Assembly: GCA_016708845.1 (NCBI GenBank)
Contig: JADJFB010000003.1
Span: 186,001-250,000, forward strand
DNA from: Bacteroidota bacterium
GTDB lineage: Bacteria; Bacteroidota; Bacteroidia; B-17B0; Aurantibacillaceae
DNA length: 64,000 bases
Direction of reading: 5' to 3'
In this document: piece after piece, positions 50,834 to 59,858 of the stretch
How the letters are laid out: every line of letters starts with the position of its first letter
How positions within the stretch are numbered: position 1 is the stretch's first letter
Position numbers and translations under genes: made by a program
Notes under the pieces: model-generated
Databases searched by the model: none
The model's input: the letters and a program-made list of their open reading frames with translations, nothing else
What the model was told of the DNA's origin: nothing

Positions 50834-51888
50834 TTACTGGCCAATAGCCCGCAATTTAGCATAAACTTTATCCAACTGTTCTTCCATAAACGAATCGGAA
50901 TAATAAACGTAGCGGTAAAATGAAGGGCTGTGTGCTGTGTGACCAGATATTAACCTCACGTTTGTTTCGTTTAAGCCCATACGCAACATTGTTGTTATAG
51001 CGGTTCGGCGCATAGTGTGTGAGCTTACTAAATCACAAAAACGATAGTTTGTTTGATGTTCCAATTCTTTAAAAATGGTTTGAGGCTGTCCACGTTTATT
51101 TCGCGTTTTTTGTATTTCTTCAGTCCAACCAGCTAAGAGCGCTATTTTTTTAATGGCTAAATTAAAATTTACACCTGATATTGGCGGAAACAAAGTTGTT
51201 TTACGACGACGGTATTTCCATAAAATATTGATAGCATAAGTTGGTAAATAAATACGCGAATAGGTTTGTGTTTTTTGAGAACGGACATACACATAGGTAT
51301 TATTGCCAATCACTTCAATATTGGTTGGTTTCAAATTTATTAAATCGCTATAACGCAAAGCTGTAGTGCATCCAAACACAAATAAGTCTTTTAATTTTTG
51401 TAAACGCTTACATAAACTACTTTCAAAATCCTTATCATAAATTAAAAAGTGTAATCGTTCCGGCGATAAAACCATCACAGGGATATCTTCGTGTGTTTTA
51501 TAAAACCGAGTGTAGTAAGGCCCTACATTAACTATCATATTATCTTGTAACCATGCAAAAAAAGCCCGTAATAACTTCATATTGGCGCCCACATAATTAT
51601 CAAAGTGGTTGCAATGGTTAAATAAATAATCAGTAAAATTTAGATAAAACTTTTTCCAATAATTTGTCTCGGTGGTTTTATCCCTCATCGTTAATCGTTC
51701 CCAATCTTTAATACAAAGCGTAGTTTGACTAATGACTTGATAATTTAGCAGATGTTTAAAAAGAGTTTCATAACTATCTATGGTTGATTGACGGATAACA
51801 AATCCATTTTTTTGAAGGCGATGGCCTTTTTTCATATCCTTTATAAAACTCTCAAATAAAGGAATTAGCTGTTGCGCGTTTTTTTCAT
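50834..51888 (-). CDS. Tyrosine recombinase (site-specific integrase; one N-terminal frameshift)
   Basis: About 351 residues once one A is added to the run after the ATG at 51886-51888 (the N-terminus becomes KKNAQQLIPLFESFIKDMKK). It has an N-terminal SAM-like core-binding domain and a catalytic domain with Arg in TTALRYSDLINLK, Lys in RSQKTQTYSR, the H-x-x-R box SSHTMRRTAI, ISGHTAHSP and the Tyr-rich nucleophile end FYRYVYYS. It belongs to the Bacteroidota phage_int/XerC-like group. No other phage or conjugation genes are nearby. Its closeness to the inverted repeat makes it a candidate for acting there, but this is inference. Confidence 0.85.
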
Positions 51889-51936
51889 GGCGTTTTTAAA
51901 TCTAAATTAGATTATAAAAACATTTCTTACAAGATA

Positions 51937-51973
51937 CCTGCTCTGCTGCATTTGTAATGCTGCGGAACAGCGG
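51937..51973. repeat. GC-rich imperfect palindrome next to the recombinase start
   Basis: Arms CCTGCTCTGCTGCATT and AATGCTGCGGAACAGCGG pair imperfectly around TGT. It stands out as GC-rich in an AT-rich spacer, about 50 bases upstream of the recombinase ATG. It could be a recombination site or hairpin regulator; no direct evidence. Confidence 0.4.
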
Positions 51974-51994
51974 CGGGTAATTACCTATCACTCA

Positions 51995-52591
51995 TTACTG
52001 AACTTGCAAAGTATTAATGCAGCCAATATTATAAAACGAAAAATTATTCCCTCTGTTATCTGTGTAAAGAGATTGGCAACCAACACAAGTAATATCAGAT
52101 TTGATGGTGGCATTAGGCAATAGATTAACAGGTTGCCCATCCATTTGAGCCTGAATAACTGCTGTACCAGTATTGATAACTGTTAATTGCTCATTAAAAC
52201 AGTAAACGCCAATGCCATCTTGAGAATCTCTGTTTGTGTAATAAGCTTCGCCGCTAATTGTCATTGTCCAAATATTACCAAGATTCCCAATTAACTTTGG
52301 TTCAGAATCAATTTTAAACTTTTTAAGTCCAATTTTCAAAACGCTTCCTTTAATTCTAGCCTTACCAGTAAAATTTGTATTACCAAATTCTCCAACATCA
52401 GAGTATTCGCCAGCAGAATTATCTTTAATTTCAATGCTTTTATATCCTGTGCTTACACCACTTCCTTCAAATTTAGCGGCGTTATACCATACGCCAATAA
52501 AATCTTTATTAACATCAGCCACCTTTTTTTTACAACCCAACAACACCATAAAAGTGAGTAATTGTACGATAATTAAAATTTTTCTAGTCAT
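51995..52591 (-). CDS. Lipoprotein, function unknown
   Basis: 198 residues. Signal MTRKILIIVQLLTFMVLLGC with lipidated Cys20, then KKKVADVNKDF. The mature part is beta-rich (FIGVWYNAAKFEG, YKSIEIKDNSAGEYSDVGEF) and has a C-terminal Cys-rich segment (DITCVGCQSLY). The opening 'F-x-G-x-W' is reminiscent of lipocalin-like domains, but the match is weak. Confidence 0.65.
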   Translation of the reverse strand: MTRKILIIVQLLTFMVLLGCKKKVADVNKDFIGVWYNAAKFEGSGVSTGYKSIEIKDNSAGEYSDVGEFGNTNFTGKARIKGSVLKIGLKKFKIDSEPKLIGNLGNIWTMTISGEAYYTNRDSQDGIGVYCFNEQLTVINTGTAVIQAQMDGQPVNLLPNATIKSDITCVGCQSLYTDNRGNNFSFYNIGCINTLQVQ

Positions 52592-52691
52592 ACTATTTTT
52601 GTTTTAAGAGTAAATATAAGCGCATTTTTTAAATAGGCAATTTATAACAAAGAAATCTGTTTTTCAAAAAACGAATAAACAAAAATGAAAG

Positions 52692-53708
52692 CTAAAGTTT
52701 CTTCAACACCTCAATCACCTTAGTCAACATATCATCCGTAAAATCTAAATGTGTTACAAAACGAATGGTTTGTTTGCCAAAAGCTGCTAACTTAATATCA
52801 AAAGGTTTTAAAGCTTCTTCAAAACTAGCGGCAGTGTATTTATCTGATAAATTAAAAATAACAATATTGGTATCAACAGGCATCACGCTTTCTACATAAG
52901 ATAATGTGCTTAATACATCACCTAATTGTTTAGCGCGAGCATGATCTTCTTTTAATCGATTGATATTGTTATCTAAAGCATAAATTCCTGCAGCTGCTAA
53001 AAAACCAGCTTGGCGCATACCGCCACCAAATACTTTGCGCACACGTCGTGCTTTTTTAATAAATGCCGTTGTACCAATTAATAAAGAACCCACGGGCGCA
53101 CCTAAACCTTTGCTTAAACAAATAGAAACAGAATTAAATTGATTACCAATATCGGCAGCGGTATAATCACTCTCCACTAAAGCATTAAAAATACGAGCGC
53201 CATCTAAATGCAAAGGCAATTGTTTTTGCTGGCATATTTGTTTTATATCTTTAATCGTTTGTAAATCGTAAAAACTCCCTCCTGCTCTATTAACGGTATT
53301 TTCTAAACACACCAACGATGTTCGTGTTAACCAATCATAATCAGCATTAATGTTATCTTCAATATGTTTGGCAGTAATACGTCCTCTATCACCTTTTATT
53401 AATTTAGCTTGCACGCCAGAGTTTGAAGAAATTCCTCCGCCTTCGTAATTATAAATATGTGAATTTACATCACACAACAATTCATCTCCTGGCACAGTAT
53501 GACATCTAATGGCAATTTGATTGGTCATGGTGCCACTAGGGCAAAACAAAGCAGCTTCCTTATGAAATAGTTTAGCAGCTTTTTGTTCTAATGCTAATAT
53601 CGTTGGGTCTTCATTAAACACATCATCTCCCACGGGCGCAGTCATCATGGCGTCCATCATGGCTTTAGTTGGTTTTGTTACTGTATCACTTCTTAAATCT
53701 ATTATCAT
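52692..53708 (-). CDS. ltaE: Low-specificity L-threonine aldolase
   Basis: 338-residue PLP enzyme that splits L-threonine (and allo-threonine) to glycine and acetaldehyde. Signatures: IIDLRSDTVTKPTKAMMDAM, GDDVFNEDPT, FCPSGTMTNQIAI, LHLDGARIFNA and the PLP Lys in SICLSKGLGAPVGSLL. Complete. Starts at ATG 53708. Confidence 0.92.
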   Translation of the reverse strand: MIIDLRSDTVTKPTKAMMDAMMTAPVGDDVFNEDPTILALEQKAAKLFHKEAALFCPSGTMTNQIAIRCHTVPGDELLCDVNSHIYNYEGGGISSNSGVQAKLIKGDRGRITAKHIEDNINADYDWLTRTSLVCLENTVNRAGGSFYDLQTIKDIKQICQQKQLPLHLDGARIFNALVESDYTAADIGNQFNSVSICLSKGLGAPVGSLLIGTTAFIKKARRVRKVFGGGMRQAGFLAAAGIYALDNNINRLKEDHARAKQLGDVLSTLSYVESVMPVDTNIVIFNLSDKYTAASFEEALKPFDIKLAAFGKQTIRFVTHLDFTDDMLTKVIEVLKKL

Positions 53709-53833
53709 TTACCTATATTTTGAAACATAAACATAAGAGAATATTCTGAAATGAGCATACGATTTATCAAAACATTCTCTTTGTATAACTGTTTTATATC
53801 AGTATCTTAGATATTCATAAAAAAAAATATATC

Positions 53834-55912
53834 ATGCGTCAATTTATATACAGTCTATTTTCAATATACCTATTAAGTCATAGCCTATTAGCTCAAGTTA
53901 ATCAAAATTGGTGTGGCTCCATCGAAGCCATGGAAGCCAATTTTAAAAAGCATCCCGAATTAAGACAACAATTTGAGTCTATTCAAAATAATTTGAATGC
54001 CATGAGTCAGACTAATGAAGCTGGAAAAACGGCTGTAGCTAACTATACCATCCCAGTAGTATTTCATGTATTACATGTAAATGGCTACGAAAACATTTCA
54101 GATGCACAGATTCAAGATCAGATGGCTATTTTTAACAGAGACTTTAATTTGCAAAATGCAGATACATCGGTAGTTATTGCTCCTTTAAAAAATGCAATAG
54201 GCGATGCTAAAATTACTTTTGAGCTAGCAAAGCGAGATCCAAACGGGAATTGCACTAGCGGTATCAATCGTTATTTTGACACCAAAACCAATAGCTGGGA
54301 AGGTGATTTTCAAGACTATATTTATTCTTGGGACCCAACCATGTATTTAAATATTTATGTTGTGAAAAATATTTCTTTTGGAGCGGCTGGGTACACCTAC
54401 TATCCTGGAAGTTTTGGACCAGGAGATCCAATGGATGGTATTGTAATTTTACAAAACTATGTCGGAAGTATAGGAACTGGAAATGTAAATCAGTCACGAG
54501 CATTAACACATGAAATCGGGCATTGGTTAAACTTACAACACACTTGGGGAAATTCAAATAACCCAAATGTTGCTTGTGGTGACGACCAAGTAGGCGACAC
54601 ACCAGACACAAAAGGCTATACATCCTGCTCTTCATTAATTGGTTCTCAAATTTGCAATCCTGGTATATCCGAAAATTATCAAAACTACATGGACTATTCA
54701 TATTGCTGTGTTATGTTTACCAAACAACAATGTACAAGAATGACCAATGCACTTAACTCTAGTGCAGGGGCACGAAATAATTTAAGTAGTTCAGCAAATT
54801 TAGCTGCAACAGGTATTACGCCTGCCGCTGTTTGTGCACCTGCAGCATTATTTAAATCTGATAAACAAATTATTTGTTTAGGACAAACTATCAATTATAC
54901 TGACTTAAGTAATATTTCCACACCAAACAATTGGTCGTGGCTTTTTGAAGGTGGTACACCAAATACATCTAATGCACAAAATCCTTCCGTTACATATAAT
55001 ACGCCAGGTACTTACTCCGTGCAATTAATTTCAAGTAATACAGCAGGATCATCTGCCCCTGAAATTAAAACAGGTTACATTACGGTTTTACCTGCCCCTA
55101 TTTCTTCATCATTGGCTGAAGGATTTGAAACAAGTACTTTACCAAACTCCACTTGGATGTTACGAAACGTGTCAACCACAAATACTAACTGGCAACAAAC
55201 CAATACGGCTTTTGCATCGGGCAACAACAGTGCTTATGTAAGTGAAACGGTAGCACCTTCTTCAACGATTGATATTTATTCGCCAACCTACGATTTTAGT
55301 TCCATGCCTTATAATGCATTAACCTTTAAATGGGCAGGTGCCGAAAGAGATCAATCGAGCACTTCTGGAGATGTGTTTAGCTTATTTTTCTCTACCAACT
55401 GTGGTGCAACTTGGGTTCCACGTTTCAGCAAAACCATAAAATCAACTGTTGCTGGTGTAAGTGGTGTAGTGAATGGAAACTTTGTTCCAACATCTAATCA
55501 ATTTCAACAGGAAGTAATTACCTTTGGAACACTATCTTCTGCAACTAATGTATTATTTAGATTTAGATTAGTAACCGAATTGGGATCTTCTAATAATTTT
55601 TATTTAGATGATATCAATTTAACTACCATTACAAGTATAAACGAACAATTCAATCACGCTTTAAATCTTTCAGTATTCCCTAATCCATCTAACGACCAAG
55701 TATCTGTTGTTTTTGATTTATTAGAAGATAAAGTTGTTGAAATTACCTTACACGATGTATTAGGAAAAACTGTAAAAACAATACATAAACAAGCATTTAC
55801 AAATGGGAACCACAGTATTTCTATTCCTGTGAATGATATTAGTAAAGGTATTTACTTTGTGAATGTAAATGTGAATAACATTATCACCTCACAAAAAATT
55901 ATAGTGGATTAA
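53834..55912 (+). CDS. Secreted M43 zinc metalloprotease with PKD and type IX sorting domain
   Basis: 692 residues: signal peptide (MRQFIYSLFSIYLLSHSLLA), propeptide, catalytic domain with metzincin motif THEIGHWLNLQHTWG and downstream Met-turn region NYQNYMDYSYCCVMF, a PKD domain (WSWLFEGGTPNTSNAQNP), a jelly-roll-like domain, and a C-terminal Por_Secre_tail (LSVFPNPSNDQVSVVFDL, KGIYFVNVNV). It is of the pappalysin/cytophagalysin type and is predicted to be exported by the type IX system to digest extracellular protein. Confidence 0.88.
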   Translation: MRQFIYSLFSIYLLSHSLLAQVNQNWCGSIEAMEANFKKHPELRQQFESIQNNLNAMSQTNEAGKTAVANYTIPVVFHVLHVNGYENISDAQIQDQMAIFNRDFNLQNADTSVVIAPLKNAIGDAKITFELAKRDPNGNCTSGINRYFDTKTNSWEGDFQDYIYSWDPTMYLNIYVVKNISFGAAGYTYYPGSFGPGDPMDGIVILQNYVGSIGTGNVNQSRALTHEIGHWLNLQHTWGNSNNPNVACGDDQVGDTPDTKGYTSCSSLIGSQICNPGISENYQNYMDYSYCCVMFTKQQCTRMTNALNSSAGARNNLSSSANLAATGITPAAVCAPAALFKSDKQIICLGQTINYTDLSNISTPNNWSWLFEGGTPNTSNAQNPSVTYNTPGTYSVQLISSNTAGSSAPEIKTGYITVLPAPISSSLAEGFETSTLPNSTWMLRNVSTTNTNWQQTNTAFASGNNSAYVSETVAPSSTIDIYSPTYDFSSMPYNALTFKWAGAERDQSSTSGDVFSLFFSTNCGATWVPRFSKTIKSTVAGVSGVVNGNFVPTSNQFQQEVITFGTLSSATNVLFRFRLVTELGSSNNFYLDDINLTTITSINEQFNHALNLSVFPNPSNDQVSVVFDLLEDKVVEITLHDVLGKTVKTIHKQAFTNGNHSISIPVNDISKGIYFVNVNVNNIITSQKIIVD

Positions 55913-55956
55913 CAAATAATTTAAACAATAGTGTTGCAAAAGTTGTTTTAACACTA

Positions 55957-56643
55957 ATGAAAACAACTTTAATTATTGGTGCATCCTCAGGTATAGGAAA
56001 AGCACTCGCTAACAAACTGATTAAACAAAGAGAGACAGTTATTTCAATTTCTAGAAATTTACCCGACGCTTCGTTTAGTCATTTTTACCAACACGATATT
56101 TTATCGAACGAAGAAATGCCAACATTAAATGGTACTATTGATGGATTGGTGTATTGCCCTGGCTCTATAAATTTGAAACCATTTCGTACATTAAAAAAAC
56201 AAGATTTTTTAGATGATTTGGAATTAAATGTATTAGGTGCCATCAAAGCAATTCAAGCATACACTGCAAATTTACAACAGTCAAAAAAACCTTCTATTGT
56301 ATTATTTAGTACTGTAGCCGTGCAAACTGGTATGCCATTTCACTCCTCTGTTTCAATTAGTAAAGGAGCCATTGAGGGATTAACAAAAGCTTTGGCAGCT
56401 GAATTTTCTCCAAAGATCAGAGTAAATTGTATTGCACCATCTTTAACACAAACGGCGATGGCAGAAAAATTAATTAATACACCCGAAAAATTAGAAGCAA
56501 GTAACAATCGACATGCGCTTAAACGTATTGGAGATCCTATGGATCTTGCAAACACAGCTGAGTTTTTATTGTCAGAAAATTCATCTTGGATTACAGGACA
56601 AGTGATTCATGTAGACGGAGGCATGTCTTCTATTAAAAGCTAA
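55957..56643 (+). CDS. SDR-fold oxidoreductase-like protein lacking the catalytic Tyr
   Basis: 228 residues, Rossmann fold with TLIIGASSGIGKALANKL. Where classical SDRs have Y-x-x-x-K, this reads SSVSISKGAIEGL: Lys is kept but the Tyr position is Val. The C-terminal part SLTQTAMAEKL and GQVIHVDGGMSS is typical. It may be a non-classical SDR subfamily tied to photolyase clusters (a His-Ser-Ser-Val pattern) rather than a degraded enzyme; the substrate is unknown. It opens a run of six same-strand genes through 59849. Confidence 0.7.
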   Translation: MKTTLIIGASSGIGKALANKLIKQRETVISISRNLPDASFSHFYQHDILSNEEMPTLNGTIDGLVYCPGSINLKPFRTLKKQDFLDDLELNVLGAIKAIQAYTANLQQSKKPSIVLFSTVAVQTGMPFHSSVSISKGAIEGLTKALAAEFSPKIRVNCIAPSLTQTAMAEKLINTPEKLEASNNRHALKRIGDPMDLANTAEFLLSENSSWITGQVIHVDGGMSSIKS

Positions 56644-56647
56644 TAAA

Positions 56648-57313
56648 ATGGAACATCAAACACAGCGTTATTTATCATTTGTTGATTTAATGGGACTAGA
56701 GCAACGCTATCGTGCAGCCTTTGTAAACTCGCTCACTGGATTTAAAAGTGTGGCTTTAATTGGCACGAATAATAAAGAAAGACAAACGAATTTAGCTATT
56801 TTTAATTCGCTCATTCATATTGGAGCAAACCCTCCTTATATAGGTTTTATTTCAAGGCCTGATTCTGTTGACAGACATACCCTTTCAAATATTATGGAAA
56901 CTGGTTATTACACCATTAATCATATTAATGAAAAAATCTATCATCAAGCTCACCAAACTTCTGCTCGATACTCACGAGAAATATCAGAATTTGATGCCAC
57001 TCATTTAACGCCTGATTACAAATTAGGATTTAAAGCACCCTTTGTTAAAGAAAGTCATATTCAATTAGGCGTGCAATTTAAAGAACGTATTAATATTACA
57101 ACAAATAATACCGTATTAGTTATCGGTCAAATTAATCAAGTGTATTTTCCGAATAACTGTTTATGTGATGATGGTTTCTTAGACATAGAAAAAGCCGAAA
57201 GTATTACCTGTAGTGGCCTAGATAGTTATCACAAAACAGAGCGATTATCAAGGCTAAGTTATGCGAAGGCAAATAAAGAAACATCATTAGGCAAATTAGG
57301 TTACATTGAATAA
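56648..57313 (+). CDS. Flavin reductase-like FMN-binding protein
   Basis: 221 residues with the flavin reductase-like split-barrel fold: FVNSLTGFKSVALIGT, FNSLIHIGANPPYIGFI, TLSNIMETGYYTINHI and SARYSREISEFDATHL. Enzymes of this family reduce FMN or FAD with NAD(P)H, or bind flavin. It starts four bases after the SDR gene and overlaps the photolyase start by eight bases, suggesting that it serves the photolyase flavin. Confidence 0.8.
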   Translation: MEHQTQRYLSFVDLMGLEQRYRAAFVNSLTGFKSVALIGTNNKERQTNLAIFNSLIHIGANPPYIGFISRPDSVDRHTLSNIMETGYYTINHINEKIYHQAHQTSARYSREISEFDATHLTPDYKLGFKAPFVKESHIQLGVQFKERINITTNNTVLVIGQINQVYFPNNCLCDDGFLDIEKAESITCSGLDSYHKTERLSRLSYAKANKETSLGKLGYIE

Positions 57314-58798
57314 AGAACCAATTAATATTGTTTGGTTTAAACGCGACTTAAGATTTACGGATCACGAACCACTATTTTTTGCACAACAACAATCTTTACC
57401 AATTTTATTACTCTATTGCTTTGAGCCATCTGTTATGGCTTACGATGATAGCGATGTAAGGCATTGGCGATTTATTTATGAATCGCTTGAAGAAATGCAA
57501 ACGAAATTAAAAAACTTAAATGCTCAACTATATGTTTGCCACAACGAAGCGTTAAACGTTTTTCAAGCGATTGCCAATCACTATGAGATTAACACCATTT
57601 ATTCGCATCAAGAAATTGGTAATAAACTCACCTTTGATAGAGATATAGAAATCCAAGGATTTTGTAAAAGCAATCATATCAAATGGAAAGAATATCAAAT
57701 GCACGGTGTTATTCGAAAATTAAAATCACGCACAAATTGGGAAGAACGTTGGCAGCAAAAAATGACTGAGCTTCCGAAGTTAGTGAACGAAGACAATTGG
57801 CATATACTCGCTTTAAATCCATCGGTTTTAAATACAATAAAAGGAGCTTCATTGCCAAATGAAATCACCACCAGAAATAAAAACTTTCAACAAGGTGGCG
57901 AATATTGGGCTTGGCGCTATATGGATAGTTTTATAAAAGAGCGCTACGTAAATTACAGCAAACATATTAGCAAACCATTACTTAGCCGAAAGGCTGTAGC
58001 AGACTATCGCCTTATTTACCTTACGGAAATATTAGCATGCGCATGGTGTATCAATATACCAAACAACATTATAATACTGCCGAAAATAAAAGAGCACTCA
58101 CCAATTTTGTATCTCGCCTACATTGGCACTGTCATTTTATGCAAAAATTTGAAGATGAATGTCGTTATGAATTTGAGAACATCAACAGAGCATATAACCA
58201 ATTAATAAAACCTAAAAATGAAGTTTATATAAAAGCATGGCAACAGGGTAAAACAGGTGTACCTATTGTAGATGCTTGTATGCGCTGTGTGGTAGCTACA
58301 GGATATATTAATTTTAGGATGAGAGCGATGGTGGTTTCTTTTTTTGTATTTAATTTATGGCAAGATTGGAGAGAATTGCATTTTTTGGCACGTCAGTTTT
58401 TAGATTACGAACCTGGTATTCATTACCCTCAATTACAAATGCAATCGGGTGTTACTGGCATCAATACAATTCGCATTTATAATCCTATAAAAAACTCCGA
58501 AGAACATGATCCAGAAGGATTATTTATAAAGCAATGGATTCCTGAATTAAAGGAAATTCCCGCGCATTTAATTCATGAACCTTGGAAATTATCGTTAATA
58601 GAACAACAACTTTATAACTGCGAAATTGGTAAAGATTACCCAAAACCCATTGTTGACATTGAAGAAACTAGGAAATATGCTAGTGACGCGGTTTGGGCTT
58701 ACCGAAAAAAAGACGAAGTAAAACAAGAAGGAATGCGTATCTTACAAAAACATGTGAGTAATCCTAAATCACATTTAACTAAAAGAGTAAAAAAATGA
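57306..58798 (+). CDS. Cryptochrome/photolyase-family flavoprotein (one frameshift)
   Basis: About 497 residues: N-terminal alpha/beta antenna domain (INIVWFKRDLRFTDHEPLFF) and C-terminal FAD domain (YINFRMRAMVVSFFVFNLWQ, GVTGINTIRIYNP). A missing T near 57993 splits it; repair reads SRKACSRLSPYLPYGNISMR. The canonical photolyase motif NNGGWQW is replaced by a Trp-free PGIHYPQLQMQSG, so the usual electron-transfer Trp may be absent and activity on CPD or 6-4 photoproducts is uncertain. It starts with TTG and sits in a conserved light-related cluster. Confidence 0.85.
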
Positions 58799-59262
58799 AT
58801 CGCTATCTAAAATTAACACTTTGTATTTTATTACCTTTATTAATTGGAGGAATCTCTGGATATGCTACCGCTTCAGGTATTAATATTTGGTACATGGGTT
58901 TAAATAAACCTTTTTTTAATCCGCCCAATTATTTATTTGGTCCAGTTTGGTCGATGCTCTACATCTTAATGGGCATATCTTTTTACCGGATATTACAATC
59001 GCAGGATAGTGAACTGAAAAGAAAAGCTATTTTGATATTTTGTATTCAATTGGTATTAAATTTTTGTTGGAGTTTTCTATTCTTTAGATTTCAAATGTTA
59101 GCTATTTCATTTATTGAAATTATCATCATGTGGATAAGCATTGCCACCATGATCTATACATTTACAAAGATTGATAAAACAGCTGCCTACCTGCAAATAC
59201 CTTATTTAATGTGGGTAAGTTTTGCCAGTGTTTTAAATGGTGCTATTTGGTATTTGAATTAA
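58795..59262 (+). CDS. TspO/MBR-family membrane protein
   Basis: 155 residues with five helices; signatures ISGYATASGINIWY, LNKPFFNPPNYLFGPVWSML and VLNFCWSFLFF. TspO proteins bind tetrapyrroles and can destroy porphyrins in a light- and oxygen-dependent way. ATGA overlap with the photolyase gene indicates co-expression. Confidence 0.85.
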   Translation: MNRYLKLTLCILLPLLIGGISGYATASGINIWYMGLNKPFFNPPNYLFGPVWSMLYILMGISFYRILQSQDSELKRKAILIFCIQLVLNFCWSFLFFRFQMLAISFIEIIIMWISIATMIYTFTKIDKTAAYLQIPYLMWVSFASVLNGAIWYLN

Positions 59263-59293
59263 ACATTCATTCGCATTATTTGTTTTATAAATA

Positions 59294-59446
59294 ATGCAAG
59301 GCGTTAAAAAACAACATCTCCCTTCAAAAATTTGTGTGACCTGCGAAAAACCGTTTTCGTGGAGAAAAAAATGGGAGAAAAATTGGGATAACGTAAAATA
59401 CTGCAGTGACAAATGCAGAACTCAAAAACAAAAACACTTAGCGTAA
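59294..59446 (+). CDS. DUF2256 zinc-ribbon-like protein
   Basis: Only 50 residues: ICVTCEKPFSWRKKWEKNWD followed by VKYCSDKCRTQ gives a C-x2-C...C-x3-C pattern matching the DUF2256 family. These small proteins are often encoded beside cryptochrome/photolyase genes. Function unknown. ATG at 59294. Confidence 0.8.
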   Translation: MQGVKKQHLPSKICVTCEKPFSWRKKWEKNWDNVKYCSDKCRTQKQKHLA

Positions 59447-59483
59447 TTTAAATTAATCTATTCCAGCATCAACAATAATAGAT

Positions 59484-59849
59484 ATGGCTACCGAAAATTT
59501 AATGTGTTACTACAGTGATTTACCTTCTCCTCTAGCTTATTTAGCAATACAAGAAGAAGATTCTAAAAATAAATCATCTATCCTATCTGAAAAAGATATT
59601 AATAGAATTATTGAAATGGCTTGGGAAGATAGAACTCCTTTTGAAGCCATTGAATATCAATTTGGTTTAAGAGAAAAAGAGGTGATTGAATTTATGAGAA
59701 AGCATTCGTTGCCATCAAGCTTTAAAATGTGGCGCAAACGAATGAAATCTCGCAAAACAAAACATCTGGCCTTAAGGGATAAAACTGCTTTGCGATTTAA
59801 ATGTAACCGACAAAGAGGTACAGGAAACAAAATTGCAAAACGTCGTTAA
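59484..59849 (+). CDS. TIGR03643 family protein
   Basis: 121 residues with the family core ILSEKDINRIIEMAWEDRTP, IEYQFGLREKEVIEFMR and SFKMWRKRMKSRKTKH, an HTH-like arrangement. The family co-occurs with DUF2256 and photolyase genes. Role unknown, possibly regulatory. Last gene of the cluster. Confidence 0.8.
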   Translation: MATENLMCYYSDLPSPLAYLAIQEEDSKNKSSILSEKDINRIIEMAWEDRTPFEAIEYQFGLREKEVIEFMRKHSLPSSFKMWRKRMKSRKTKHLALRDKTALRFKCNRQRGTGNKIAKRR

Positions 59850-59858
59850 CGTAAAAAA

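Noticed and set aside
50834..51888. Prophage or integrative conjugative element
   Set aside because: The recombinase has no phage, mobilisation or conjugation genes near it, and no direct-repeat attachment sites were seen.
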